Shown: positions 43,290-56,394, counted from the stretch's first letter. The stretch is DNA of 64,000 bases from Limnanthes douglasii subsp. nivea (GCA_036936605.1 JAUPFV010000005.1:234513770-234577769), one strand, 5' to 3'. Notes: generated by a model not told the origin, from the letters alone. Numbers and translations are program-made.

Positions 43290-46200
43290 TAACCTGAGAT
43301 GTTCCACATTCCATGGGTGCTTCAAAGCTATTCCTTCTTTATCTCGAAGCCTATATGTCCAAAGTTTGACTTTTTCACAAACCTTATAAGGGCCTTCCTA
43401 GTTCGGAGTTTACTGAATTGCCTCTCCTTGGTATATAAGAAGTCTTTTCTTAATAATTTATCCCCTGTTTGAAATCTCTTCTTTTGACTTTGGAAGCAAA
43501 TCTTCTCCTCATCAAGCCTTGGTAGTGCCATGTACCCACAGTGTGTTGAGCCTTCCCCATCATGTAGTTCGGATAAAACAACTTGGGATTCTTCGAATCC
43601 AAACAGCGTAGGAGAGGTCTGTTGAAATAATTTTTATAAAGAATTCCTCGTATTATCAAAAAAACCACAAGCCTTGTGCTAAATATTCTTTGCCACAGCT
43701 TTATCTGAAGGCAATGTCCCGTCAGAAATGTATTGAATTAGGGTATATCTCCAATCCTAAGCCTGGATCACATGTATATTCATATTTTCTCCATCCTCGT
43801 TTTTCTGATCTAACTGTATAGACAGATATTCTTGTATGAGAATCCAATGGTAGGACTCAGAATATGCTATAGTTGCTAGAGAGTCTATCAATGTATTCTC
43901 CGATCTAGGAATATGATCATAGCAAACACTTTTGAAGCTTGCTGCCACTTCTTTCAAAATGAGTAAGTACTTAACTAGTTGTGCTTTCTTGGCCTCAGAC
44001 GGACCTTGGGCATGGTGGATGAGCAATTGAGAGTCACTCATTAACCGGAATCTCTTAGCTCCACAGAGGAGAGCTAATTGAAGACCAGCTATAGCTGCTT
44101 CATATTCGGACTCATTGTTAGAGGCCCTATATCCAAAACATATAGTTTGATACATTTTGTCACCATACGGAGAGTTTAAGCAAATTCCACCTCCACAGCT
44201 CATAGTGTTTGATCCACCATCAGTTCGGACCTCCCACTCTGTCTTGAAATTATCTTCTGAAGTTTGTTTAGAGCACCTGTCTGCATGGAATTCTACCAAG
44301 AAATCAACCACTGATTGAACTTTAATTGTCGTACGGGGGAAAAAATCAATGTCATAGTCACCTAATTCTACTGACCACTTGGTCATTATGCTTGATATAT
44401 CTGCCTTTTGAATAACATTCTTTAGCAAGAAAGACGTTCGGACAATAATAGAGTGAGATTAGAAATACGGCATCATCTTTCTTGGTGCTATCACTAAGTC
44501 TAGTGCCAACTTTTCCCATTTTAGATATCTTCTTTCAGCATCCAACAAACTCTTACGGATGTAGTACTCCGGACGAGGATTATTGTCCACTTCTCTTAGC
44601 AAGACAGCACTTATAGCACATTCTGACAAAACCACGTATACATAAAGCTTTTCTCGTTGAACGGGCTTAAAAAAGTCTTTGGTGAGGATAAGTGTTTCTT
44701 TATTTCAACAAAGGCATGGTCACACTATGGGGACCAATTGAAGCCTTTTGCATTTTTCAATATTTGGAAAAAAGCGTACTTGTCTGATTAACTTGAAATA
44801 AATCTATTTAATGCAACCAACCTTCCGGTGAGCCTCTGAAATTCTTTAACATTTCAAGGAGGATCCATTTCTAATAGTGCATTAACCTGATCCGGATCAG
44901 GCTCGATACCTTTCTCATTTATTATGTAACCCAAACTTTTTCCAGATCGGACCCGAAACACACATTTCTCTGAATTTAATTTTAAATTCATAGTTTCCAA
45001 GTTAGAAAAAGTTTCTTGAAGATCAGTTATGTGTAAATCCTCCTCTAGAATTTTAACCATCATGTCATCTATGTATGCTTCCATATTTCTACCAATTTGA
45101 TCAGCAAATGTTCTGTTCACCAACCTCTGATAAGTGGCCCCAGTATTCTTCAATCTGAAGGGCATTACTTTGTAGCAGTGGAGACCTCTATCTGTAATAA
45201 AAGTAGTGTGATCTTGATCATTCGAATCCACTTGTATCTGATTATACCCTGAAAAGGCATCCATGAAGAACAACAACTTATTTCCAGATGTAGATTCTAC
45301 TAGCTGATCTATCCAAGGGACATGATAAAGATCCTTTGGGCAAACTCTATTGAGGTCAGTGAAATCAATACACATACGTCATTTGACATTCTTTTCACTA
45401 ACACCGGATTAGTAGTCTATAAAGGATATTGGGACTCTTTAATGTGCCCCATCTTGGTCATCTGATCAACCTCTTGAACTATCACATCTGCTTTTTCCTT
45501 AGAAAAAGCTCTTCTTTTTTGTACAACAGGTCCAACATCGCTCCGGATAGACAACTTGTGTGAAATAACATTCGTTGGTACCCCGGTTATATCACTATTG
45601 CACCAAGCAAACACATGCTGATTGTTTAGCAAAAAAGACAACAACTTCTTCTTTAACTCTGGCACCATCTTGGAACCAATATTGACATTCTTACCCTCTG
45701 CAAGGGAGTGAATTTCTACTTCTTCAATGGGTATTATGACACTGGGAGCCTGTCTGGGGTCATCAATCTCACTTTCCTCGGCATAATGCTTTGGTAACTG
45801 CTAATATTTATTAATTTGAACTGCCCCCAATGTCTTAGGAGCAAGAGTTATTGCATAGCACTCTCTGGCTATCTTATGACTACTTTGGATAATGCCTACT
45901 TGTCCCTAAATTGCATACTTTAAACACTGATGGACTATTAAGGCCAAATCATGCATTCTGGAAAGCCAAGACCTCCCAAAAATTGTGTTGTATTATGTGG
46001 GGCAATCTACCACAACAAATAGAACCCTCGCCATCTTTTTAAAAGGCCATTTGCCCAACAACACTTCATCTTCAAACGCCCCAATTACATCCACAGGACT
46101 ACCTGTGAAGCCCACAATAGGTATGTCCGAACGTTGAATAACAGCCGGATTCATCATCTGTTCGTAGAAGCTTAAGAACAGGATGTTTACCGAACTACAT

Positions 46201-48142
46201 GTGTCGATCAGAATTTGGCGTATATCATTCCTCCATATAGAAGCTCCTATAACCACCGCATCCTCGTGAGGCCCAGCAATATCCCTCAAATCATCCTCAT
46301 AAAAGACTATGAATGGGAAGGGGGACTGGCACTGATGGGAAGACATTCCCCTTTCAAATTGAGAAGCCAAATTATGGACATGCCTCTTCCTTGATGAAGG
46401 GGTAGGTGCAGTTTCAGTATCCCCTCCAAAGATAGTTAATGACTCAAAGAAACTGATCAGTCCGGATACTGTCTTTGTTTAGTCTGTTATCACCCCCACC
46501 TTATTCCGAGTTGGATCTGGATCTCGATACTCACAGTCCACATCGAACCTCTCAAGGAATACCATTGCACCTTCTTGAGAAGACTTTCCAGGATTGATTG
46601 TAGGACATGTCTGAGAAGCATTGTCAGGTCTGTTTCCACTTCGTCTTTTAACATATGCTCCCAGTTTTCCCCTCTCAATAAGGTTCTAAACTTCTTGTTT
46701 CAATGCTATGCAGTCTTGAGTATTATGGCCTATATCATTGTGACACTGGCAAAAACAAGTGTTTTGGTTTTCTCTGAGGGGACTGCAACGCCGCCGGCTT
46801 TCGGAAGTGTACTTCATCCTTAGTTTTATCATAGATTGTAGTTACATTTTCTATTAACTTTGCGAACCACTCAGGCTGGACCCAAGGACCCCTCTTACTC
46901 CTTTATTGTTGGCTCTGGGTCTGGTTCTGGTTGGATTGAGTTTGTTTGGACCGGTTAGATCCTTGTTCGGTCTTCTTTGCCTTGTAACCGAACTGGTTAG
47001 CAGCTAGAGGAGCTGTTATGGCGGACCTCACTTGTCGGTGCACCCTGGTTTTCTTTGTTTTCCACATTAATCTGCTTTCCCACCTGGTTTAACAAACCAT
47101 CCCAGGTCATAGCTTTCTTTTGGGTTACAGAATCAGTTAAGTTCCCAGGATTCAACCCTTGCCTTAGAGAAGCAATTTCCACCTCCTCAAAGCAATCTGT
47201 TAATCCGTTCTTCGTATTCACAAATCAACTTATGTAATCTTTCAAGGATTCATTTGGTTCTTGGGCACAATGGATAATAGTATCCCCACTACCCTTCAGT
47301 TCTTTACTACGAATAAATTGCCTACGGAAGGCAACCCAAAATGTATCAAAGTTTCTAATACACCTCTGAGGCAAGCTATTATACCAATTAAGACTATTTT
47401 CCCTAAATGTTTGGGAGAATGCTTTGTACAAGAGTTTATCATCGTCATCAAAATTCATCATGAAGTTCTTGAATTACTCCAGATGGTTGTCCGGGTCTCG
47501 ACTTCCATCATATTTTTCCATCTTAGAGCTATCAAACCTTTTGGGAAGGTATCCGGACAGTATTTTCGCAGACAAAGGTGACTGCCTCCAATTTTTATTG
47601 CGACTAAAAACTATATCTTCATAAGGAGTTGCAAAAATATATGGTTCGGACTGAATAGCAAAAAGATCAATCAGTAATTGATCAACATGCCTATGAGATG
47701 ACCCTTTGTCTTGGTGCCTTTTGAGCCTACCATGCATGTCCATCTTTCTTGAGTGCTTTTTGGTTAACTTATCTTTTCTCTAGATCTTCTATCCTCACTG
47801 CTTGAGGACAAAGATTCTTCAAGCTCCGCCTCATTAGAAGAGCTACTAGAGGACTCAGATCCAGAACTTTCAACATGCTTAGACCGGTGTGTCTTCTTTG
47901 AAATGAGGTGAGTCTTTAGGGATGACTCGTTCTCCCCAGGGGTTGTCAGTATGGTAAAGGACTGACGCTCCAGATTTCTCCTTGATACCTTTCTCTACTT
48001 GTTTTATGGCCCTTAGTGCCTCTATTTCTGTGCTCAACTGGTCTCGCTCCTCAACAATATATTCCTTGTTTTCCTTCACCGTTTCCACCTTAGGAGGTGG
48101 AGTACCTTGCCCATTCGGATCCATCCGAACTGTTTTTCTCAC
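43290..48142 (-). pseudogene. Ty3/gypsy gag-pol of element II, decayed
   Basis: gag starts near 48125 (MDPNGQGTPPPKVETV, EERDQLSTEIEALRAI), then KRFDSSKMEKYDGSRDPDNH (47530) and FEEVEIASLRQGLNPG (47180). Protease region: PHEDAVVIGASIWRNDIRQI, then IDTCSSVNILF (46200), where the active-site DTG reads DTC. RT: CIDFTDLNRVCPKDLYHVP, MDAFSGYNQIQV, YIDDMMVK (45060), GKSLGYIINEKGIEPDPDQV. RNase H: VRTDGGSNTMSCGGGICL to DSLATIAYSES (44240-43860) in an open 223-codon frame. Integrase is reduced to its C-terminal end: bases corresponding to 15783-16503 are deleted at about 43530. Confidence 0.85.
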
Positions 48143-48177
48143 TGGTTTTGAATGTAAAATTTAGGCACCGTCGCCTC

Positions 48178-48195
48178 CCATTGTGGTCGCCAATT
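48178..48195 (-). promoter_or_regulatory. Primer binding site of element II
   Basis: Minus strand AATTGGCGACCACAATGG directly follows the 5' LTR end. Element IV has the matching TTGGTGACCACAGTGGG. The primer tRNA was not identified. Confidence 0.6.
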
Positions 48196-48559
48196 TGGTT
48201 TGGTTTATTTTGCGGTTGAGGGTAGTTTGGTAAAATGTTTTAATAATTTTGGGGTGTTTTGTGTTTAGTGTGAGGAGTAGTGAGATAATTAAGCATCCTG
48301 CTACTATTAAATTCTGATCACCCTCATTAATGAGAGTAGTTGGGGTATTTATACATTAATTACTGACCTATGAGCTTACCGGGCTAGGTCAAGAAACCGG
48401 GTCGAATTCAATGACCCATTAGACTTAAGCTGATTAGATAAGAGCTAACTCAAAAGTTAATACATTTGTCCTGTTCAGATTTTTAGTGGTATGATAAGGT
48501 CTGAATTACCCCTGTTCGGTTTAATGAATTTGTTGTGAGTGTAAGATCTAAACCCATCA
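48196..48559 (-). repeat. 5' LTR of element II
   Basis: TGGTTTGGTTTATTTTGCGG...CTAAACCCATCA, 364 bp. TATTTATA at 48346-48353 is the minus-strand TATA box for gag-pol. Followed by GCCAT (48560-48564). Confidence 0.9.
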
Positions 48560-51023
48560 GCCATGGGTTCAGACGCTAAGAAATTCCCTGAGAAGCATAC
48601 CCCTCACCGAATAACTCGCCAATTCAAGGCTAAGTCCAATCCTACTTTTTCGAAACACACTAGTTCGGAGATAATAAAACCTTTGCCAGAAACCAAACCA
48701 TCCTGACAACAGTCCCTGGCAGAAGCCAAGCCATCTGATCAGCCTTCCATTATAATGGAAGAAAATATGGAGGATAGTATAGATGATACTCCTTTTGAGG
48801 CGTCCAGACAAACTGAGGACACCGTTGCGGATTGAAATGGAAAGACTAAAATGGGTCTGACTCATCCGGATGCGCTTTCAAAGTGTCTGGAAGGGAAAGT
48901 AGGGCCAAATTTCAGAAAGGTTAGCGTAAAGTACCTGATAGCCCTTCAGAACATTGCTTACGTATACACCCATACAGCTGAATTGGGTCGTATTTGAACG
49001 AATTGGGGGATCCCCGAGTCTGTCAAGGTGAGAATCCTGGTTACCCCGAAAACTCTGATGGATTGCAAATCCAACGAGCTAGTGCTCTACACAGAGATGC
49101 TGAACTGGGGACTCCGGTTTCCTTTGGATTTGGAGATAGTCAGGTACTTCAACCTGATCAAGCTATATCCGAGTCAGCTCAGCCCAAATACATGGCACAC
49201 TCTGATGGCTGGCATCATGGCTTCCAGACTATCCAAGATCCCACTGCCAATGGAACAATTCGTTGTTGTGGCGAATTTGTGCTAGAATCATCACATTCCC
49301 TTCTACCATTACAATATGGGGAATGATTACAAGGTAGTGAATGACCTTCTGGATTCGGAAAAGCCATAGAGGACACAGTTCATGTTCATTAGCGGAGCCT
49401 GGAAGAATGGAAAGAAGATCAAGGTTGACTCTAACCCAAGTCAACTGACCAGTCGCTGGAAGAGCATATGCGAGTTTTATTCATGTTTCTTTTAATATTT
49501 TAAATACTAAGTGGTTACTCCAAACTAATTTTTATCTCTATTTTTTTTAAAGGAGTTCTTGGATTATGTAGAGGCATCTCACGATACTTGCGCCAAGCTA
49601 AATGTTTAGGCCTTGGAGAAATGGGGGAATGGATGCAGCAACTGTTTCACCTCGGAGAACTTTGTGAGGTCTCATCTGTGGTATACTATAGAGAGAAGAG
49701 ACCTCTCCTAGAAAGAACTAACCACCCCTCCTCCTACAGACGTTATCCCGAGGAGAACTGAGGATAAGAATGCCAAGCTTTACTTGCCTTCTAGGGTCAA
49801 ATCCCCTGGTCATCTGGACAAGATGAAGAATAAAATAAAGAAGAAAACCACAACTTACCCACCTCAAGCAACTACCGAAGGGACTGGTTCGGAGAATGAA
49901 GAAGGGATTAATGTTGTTCTGCTAGAAGCAGTTGAAGTTACTGTCAAGGAGGCTGGTGGATTTGACTACCCACCAAAGATTACGAAGAAGGACAAGAAAC
50001 GTAAAGCAAGCAGTGATGAAAATGCTGCAAAGAAGAAGAAAGCCACTCTGGGATCAGAGATAATTCTGTGTCCTTCCGAAATTCCGCCTCCGGCTCCTGT
50101 TGATCCCACTTTACAAGAAGAAATTTCAGCCAACCTTTATTCTGAACAGGCCACTGTTGATGGAGAGGTAAATCTCGATGCTTTTCAGAATATCAACATA
50201 TATTTCAATGAATTGGACAAGGATGACTTTGTGGGGCCTTATTGTCCTGCCAATTCATCCAATGTTGTGATCCATAACTGTGAGACTTACGTGATATCAA
50301 GTGAGCAAGACACCCTCATTCATGCTCTCTTAGGTTACATCCGTCCAGTGGTTGATCTGGAGAGACAAGTGAGGGATCAAACAGCTACCATAAACTCCAT
50401 GACCACAGAGAAACAAAGCTTGACTAATATCCTCTCTACTGCTCAACAAAGCATGAAATCTCTAAAGAAAGAGAAAGAAGATTTGGTTGCCAAACTGCTC
50501 AAGTCATAAGAGGCTCAAAAAAATCTTCAGACCAAGTATTCCGGACTGGAAACTTCTTCTTCTGATGAGATCAAAGCCTTAAAAGGGCAACTTGGCTAAG
50601 GATAAAACCATCCAGACTCTATCCGAGGACAAAGCCATCTTGGAGGATGTTGTTAAGAAGAAAACAAAGGAGAATACAACTCTAGTACAGAAGCAAGCTG
50701 AAGAGGTAGCCGTTGGAATAGAGAAGTATACCTCTGGAGTGGTATAGATATTGGAGAAAATAGATGATGACATCAAATCTGATATGGCTCACTGTTTCAT
50801 GAGACATTTTATAAGAGGACTCTTGGTCCTTTGTGGAAATTTATAGAATACGATGACCTCCTTTTCATACGATGGATGACGCTGACAAGCACAACTATTC
50901 AAGTGGTAAAGATTCTGAGGACAACAAAGAAGTTGGCGAGAGTTCAAGTGTTGAACTCAAAAATCCGAAAAAAGAGGTGGTGAAGAAAAAACCAAAGGGA
51001 ACAATCCCTAAGGTTGTATTGTT
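48560..51023 (+). pseudogene. Extra ORF of element I, 3' part
   Basis: Continues 28510-28823 from GCCATGGGTTCAGAC (AMGSDAKKFPEKHTP). Then GLTHPDALSKCLEGKVGPNF, VSVKYLIALQNIAYVYTHTA, WGIPESVKVRILVTPKTLMD, NWGLRFPLDLEIVRYFNLI, SQLSPNTWHTLMAGIMASRL and NDYKVVNDLLDSEKP, with several stops. The intron follows, then RSHLWYT-type sequence, a 241-codon open frame at 49784-50509 with KKDKKRKASSDENAAKKKK and a coiled coil, and a tail ESSSVELKNPKKEVVKKKP. Unlike element II it has no stop at the LERQV position. Confidence 0.75.
49470..49552 (+). other. Intron in the extra ORF (element I), GC-AG form
   Basis: At the position of the GT-AG intron in the other elements the donor reads GCGAGT and the acceptor TTTTTTTTAAAG; 83 bases. 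Either a GC-AG intron or a decayed donor. Confidence 0.55.
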
Positions 51024-51574
51024 ATGCTGTATATTTTTTGTTTGAAAAACTAAAGTCCTTGGATGGCCAAGGCATTTTGTTGCATTGTTTGTTTAATTTT
51101 CATTCCTTAAAACCTAAATTCCTTGAATGGTCAAGGAATATGTTCAATCATGGATCGGTTTTAGCCCAATCAGACTTTAATACCATATTTCCCTTTGTTT
51201 AAATTTTTTTTAACTCTTTATGGACAATGTTTAGATAGCCTTCAATATTTCAGAGGTGTTAAGTAAGGGTATTAAATATCCCCAACCACATGTGTTTAAT
51301 AAATGTGACCAAGTGTTTAATATGTTCAATTAACTCAAAGATATTTGAGAGCCGATGTGTTTAATAAGCATTTAATATCCGACCATATTTCACTATAACT
51401 AAGTCAAAAACAGAATTGCACCAAAATTTTAAAGAAGGCATAAGATATTATTGAAAAACTCGAACACCTCGTTAAAACCTCCCAGCGCCACCGGGGTAGG
51501 AAAGAGTATGCCCCCCTAATATATACATTGATACTTAAAAAGTAAATATTTACAAGAGAATTCTATTCTAAGTA

Positions 51575-52458
51575 TAACCTGAGATGTTCAACATTTTATG
51601 GGTGTAATAGTGCTCTCCATTCCTTGTCTTGGAGTGTGTATATTCCTGGTTTAACTTTCCTACATACCACATAAGGGCCTTCCCAATTCGGAGCCAGCTT
51701 ATCGAACTATTTTTCCTTAGTGTGTAAAAATACTTTTCTTAAGACTTTGTCCCCCAACTGAAAATCTATTCTTTTAGCTTTGAAGGCAAATTTATTCCTC
51801 ATCAAACCCTGGTAATGCGTCGTCCTCAAATACGCTTTAACTCTTCTTTCTTCAATCAAATCCAACTGATTCCTGACCGATATATCATTAGTTTGTTCGG
51901 AATAGTTTTGGACTCTCTGAGATGGTAAATTAGCTTCTATGAAAGTGATTGCATCCATCCCATAAACAAGACCAATTAGCTTCTACGGTAGGCCCACAAT
52001 ACTTTTTATAAATAATTTGGCCACTTTCCTGCAGATCCCTCCAGATTCTTCTTTAATCCGGACAAGATTGTCCGATTTGCAACTTCAACTTGCCCATTAT
52101 CTTGAGGGTGGAAATGAGAAGAGAAACAGTGTTGAATTCCTTTGGAGGTGCTAAACATTTTCATGTCTTTATTATCAAATTGTGGCACATTATCTATAGT
52201 AATATTTCGGGGAACCTCAAATCTGCAACATATGTTTGATAAAATAAATTTAATAATTGTTTTAGAAGTGGTTCCAGCTCAATAACCTACCTCTATCCAC
52301 TTAGAGAAATAGTCAATAGCAACTATTATTGTTCTACATCCACCGGATGCCATGTGAAGAGGCCCAACTAGATCCAAACCCCATTTGTCGAAGGGTATCA
52401 GTTCAGATATGGATTCCATAGGAACTGCTGGCACATGAATTTCATTTCCATATTTAAA
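51575..52458 (-). pseudogene. Ty3/gypsy integrase fragment of element I
   Basis: YGNEIHVPAVPMESISELIP, WGLDLVGPLHMASGGCRTII, IDYFSKWIEVGY (52450-52280), then PQFDNKDMKMFSTSKGIQHC and DNGQVEVANRTILSGLKKNL (52190-52040), where QANGQVE has become QDNGQVE, then the C-terminal region AFKAKRIDFQLGDKVLRKVF (51790-51720). Sequence upstream of YGNEIH (the zinc finger and everything before) is missing. Confidence 0.85.
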
Positions 52459-53160
52459 GGTTGTGGCCCGATATGTCAACAATGGGAAGTCCAATGCTGC
52501 TGCTACGAGCAAGTTTCTACATGAAGACATTTCTTGGTACATCTTCTTGCACGTCAAGGTATCTTTATAAATCTATTATTTTGAAGCTTTTACTTTGAAT
52601 CGTATGCACTCTTATTCTTTTTCTATTCTCTTAAAGACTTTGAATGACACATGAGGCATGCTCAGAAATGTGGTCAATGATCACAAATTCAAATGCTCCA
52701 AATGTTCGAGCTTGATGAAGAAACTTCTCAAGTATGTGAATGATGGTGATGAATCTGCACCATAGATCTGAATCTTGGAATCTCACTTGATAGAAAATCA
52801 GAGGATAACCAACCACAATCTCGAAGTCCATGAGAGAATTTTTGTTAAGCTTCAGAGCATTGTAACGTCCGGGAAGACCACCATTAAGGATCTCGAACAA
52901 AGCTTGTGAAAATGGAAGAAGCTCTTTAGAATGAAGAGAAGGCTCATGCAAACTACTAAAAGATTTTCTCACATGAGGAAATGAATAACATCCCAGCGTG
53001 AATGGTTCTTAGCTTCAACAAGTGCTTCCAGATCTTAACTTTAGCCCTGATTGAAAGGAAGTCTCCAAAGAGGACCGACCATAAATAATGTCTCTCAACT
53101 TTTGTGAAGAGTGTATGAAAAAATAATCCCACGAATAATAAAATACGATCAAACAAGAGA
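52459..53160 (-). other. Unrecognised protein-like fragment
   Basis: After the break in element I, minus frames of 113 codons (52972-52631, with SQALFEILNGGLPGRYNALK and FQDSDLWCRFITIIHILEKF) and 66 codons (53156-52956, with ERHYLWSVLFGDFLSIRAKV) look like coding sequence rather than noise, but I do not recognise the family. They could be exons of a gene carried or hit by an insertion, or chance open frames. Confidence 0.3.
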
Positions 53161-55600
53161 AAAGAATTTAACGGGGTCGGCTAATTTGCCTACGTCCACG
53201 AGAGAAAAATAAGAATCAATATAACTAAAAAATATTACAAAGTTTGGAGTCTCACTCCATACACTCAAGAGTTATACACTCACTTTTTTCACCCCCAAAT
53301 ATTATACCCCAAAGAGAATAGTAATCTAACAGATCACTCAAACAAATTGTCTCACAAAAAACTCACAGTTTCTCTCAAACACTACCCATATTTCTCTCTC
53401 ACTCAAAGTGTTTCTCTCTAAATTGTGTCAGACACAATATTACATAAATGTTACACTCTAAAATATTTCTCTCTGAAGTATTTCAACCAAGATCAACTCA
53501 ATGTCCTATTTATAGTCCAGTAGAGCTTACAAAATAAACCACTTAAGCTTCCAAGTGAAGCTAATGGTAACTTGCAAGAAACCTACTAACATTAAATAAA
53601 AAGAGGTAGCTTGTAAGTTACCTTATATTTAATGGCTAATGGTTTTTTTGTAAGAAACTAAAAAAAGGATCCACACTAATAAATGTGAGAGATAATTAGC
53701 ATACCCTACAAAAAAATTCAAAAAATATGAAAAACCCTAAGAGTTAGAAGACGGTGAGAATTTGGCTCCGAAAGAATCCATGAATTTGGATTTCCTCGCG
53801 AACGCTGCTACTTGAATCGATCACCTTGTTGCTCAACCGATCCTATTGCTGTTGAGACTGATCTTCCTGCTCCAAAAATCTAAGGATGACCACAACATTT
53901 GTCGTACGTGTGAATTTTTATTTGAATATCTAAATTCGCGAAGATATTTTGCATTCACGCCTCTTTATATAGTCCATGAATGGCCATACAATTTTGTAAC
54001 ACTCTGTTCTGGACCTCTCGGGTCTTTTAAATTATACATGTTTCTTTTGTTTGCTCAGGTTTTATAACCTATTGCGATTCGAACTGACCCAAAAGTGATC
54101 AACTTTTGGCTAATTTAGAATTTATGTTAGGGTTTTGATTTTTATCGCCTCCAGCCAACTAATGTGGGAACTCTTTGCGTGGACTTCAATTACGGCTGAA
54201 TTATTCACTCCATATGTTGGAAGTCGCTCTGACCAACGAAGGTTGACACGTTTTACCAAATATTTGATTCGGCTCATATCATTTACAACAGATCCTCGAG
54301 CTCTGCTTTGACCAGCTAAGATTAGACGGTTTTGCGAAGCCTTGATTTGATCCTCGACCAGTTAGGAGAATCCGAAAGAAACCAAAACGTACACACATTA
54401 GTGATATTGTATCAAATTTATTAGTATTATAAACAACTACAAACAAATAAAAAAAAATAGAACATGAGCCTTATTTCATACCAACTGGGTGCACACCGAC
54501 TTCATTACAGAAAGCTTCTTTTCAAACAACAAGCAAAACATGAGCAGGTTGTATGCATAACATTATGCCGATAAGTAACCTGATTCCACCAAAAGATAAA
54601 AATAAATCAACCACAAAACATGGAAATACGCAGGACTTCAGTCAGTCTGACTATATAGAAAATCTAAGCCTTGGGAGAAGAATCTTTCTACACATCGTCA
54701 GTCCTGTTGATTAATATTAGAAGTGCCCCATTGGTTTCTTTGGGCTCTCCAGTTGTACTAACTCTTCGTATTGACAAAGATAGATTTTTCGTTGATGACC
54801 AATTGAATTCGATGGACCAATGTTCATGAGGAATCAGTTTCTAGAAATGACTCAAGTCCAGTTCCGACCAGGTCAAATGGATCACCAACATAAGTGACTC
54901 GTCTCTTTCTGGCCCAAATCGATGCAACCTAACAAACATTACTGTCGAACTTCTGACACCTAGGTATCATGCAGTTATCGTTCTCGGGAAAATTCTCCGG
55001 TAGCTTTCTCCAACGGGGGTCTTTGGCCCTCAAAATGTAGTCGTTGTTAAAATGTCTGCTGCATTTTATATTTCAAATTATTTATCTTTGCGGTCACAAC
55101 CAGCCTCTAAAAACTACCGCCCGGGGAAACTTGGGCCTTCTTATGACCAATTCACCTTCGAAAGATCCATGAATTGCGCCAATTTTCAACGAGACCTAAC
55201 CGTTCGATGTAACCGGCCTCACTCCAAATGCGTCACTTTTCGGTCAACTCTGCCATCTGAGCATTTTTTATTTGAGAATTCGTGAAAAGTTCATGATCTG
55301 TAACCACATTCTATTTCCCTTTCCCTTTGAATGACGCACATGCACTATAAGCGTTAAGGTCGTGAACTTCGTGCCTTTACTTGAGGAAACTTTGAAAGAA
55401 CCGTCTCTTCCGGGCCAATAACCGAGGACTATAAAAATTTCTAGGATAAAAAGCACATTATACAAATTTCCTCAGTTCATTAATACAACCTTGCTAAGAA
55501 GACCGAGCTTCATTACCACCAGATCATGCTTCCATGGAAAGTCTCAGGTATTCTGCAAATTGAATTGATATAATTAGAATGTAAACTATGAATATATGTA
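53161..55600. other. No gene recognised
   Basis: The segment 53170-53220 (GGTCGGCTAATTTGCCTACG) resembles a phrase I associate with LTRs of plant copia elements, followed by CT-rich DNA to 53520, so a solo or partial LTR is possible. The rest (53760-55600) shows no convincing frame. Confidence 0.35.
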
Positions 55601-55618
55601 ATATATAATGAATATAAT

Positions 55619-56100
55619 GTTAGGTGGCGACCAAAGTCCCGCATCCTACATCGGTTAAACATGGGAAGGATCAGTGGTATATAAGTAAGGTATGAGGTCT
55701 TTTGGTAGTGAACCAAATGCAAAGCCTAACAAGATCATACTAGTGTTGAGATCGGTTGTGTTCTTACTTATATACGGGGTGGAATATGTGGACCGAACAC
55801 GCATATATTCCCAACACGTGATCCTAGTTCGGAGCTAAGGAACAAGGAAGGATGGTCAAAAGCAGTAAATCCGCTGTAAATATGAATGTCAATTGAGAGG
55901 AGGCTAAGTGGTACTTTGTTCGAGAGGAGGATTTGTTAGGATGGCGACCAAAGTCTCACATCCACATCGGTTAAACATGGGAAGGATCAATGGTATATAA
56001 GTGAGAACATACCTCAACTAGTGTGAAGCCTTTTGGTAGTGGACCAAATGCAAAGCCGTGAGGGCTTTCGGGTGCCAAAGCGGACAATATTATACTATTG
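55619..56100. mobile_element. TRIM-like element with two short direct repeats
   Basis: Direct repeats begin TGTTAGG at 55619 and 55934 and share GGCGACCAAAGTC, ACATCGGTTAAACATGGGAA, GGTATATAAGT and GGTAGTG.ACCAAATGCAAA over about 150 bases, with a 170-base spacer that encodes nothing. That fits a terminal-repeat retrotransposon in miniature. The 3' ends of the repeats are not clean. Confidence 0.5.
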
Positions 56101-56172
56101 TTGAGATTGTGTTGTTCCAATCCTCATCAGATATACAAAGACGAAGAATAATATACCTCGCGTCTCTAAATG

Positions 56173-56394
56173 CAAGGAGTCCGTGATAATCTTGTACGAA
56201 CCAAAAATCGACAAATAGTAATATAGGATGTCATTCCGAAGGTAAATACTCGAGAAACTATAAACTCATTCATGGTAAATGGTCAAGGAGTCCGTGATAA
56301 TCTTGTACGAACCAAAAATTGACAAATAGTAATATAGGATGTCATTCCGAAGGTAAATACTCGAGAAACTATAAACTCATTCATGGTAAATGGT
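56173..56394. repeat. 111-bp tandem duplication
   Basis: CAAGGAGTCCGTGATAATCT starts at 56173 and again at 56284; the two units differ at about one base. Confidence 0.95.

Larger units (their letters stand above)
28824..48559 (-). mobile_element. Gypsy element II (middle of the nest)
   Basis: Complete by its ends: LTRs 28824-29187 and 48196-48559, both 364 bp, TG...CA, with GCCAT target duplications. pol is on the minus strand at 43290-48142, the extra ORF on the plus strand at 29690-31436 and 41683-42805. Interrupted by element III at 31437. The LTRs differ at about 36 of 364 positions by hand count, so it is old. Integrase has lost about 0.7 kb near 43530. Confidence 0.9.
27711..52458 (-). 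mobile_element. Gypsy element I (outermost of the nest), right end lost
   Basis: Outer shell of the nest: 3' LTR 27711-28062, extra ORF split between 28510-28823 and 48560-51023, integrase end 51575-52458. Its own sequence is interrupted by 19.7 kb (element II). It stops abruptly inside integrase at about 52458, so RT, protease, gag and the 5' LTR are deleted. ATGGA at 27706-27710 would be its left target duplication; the right one is gone. Confidence 0.8.

Noticed and set aside
55052..55285. 77-codon plus-strand gene
   Set aside because: No recognisable domain, no splice or start context, and no support from neighbours.
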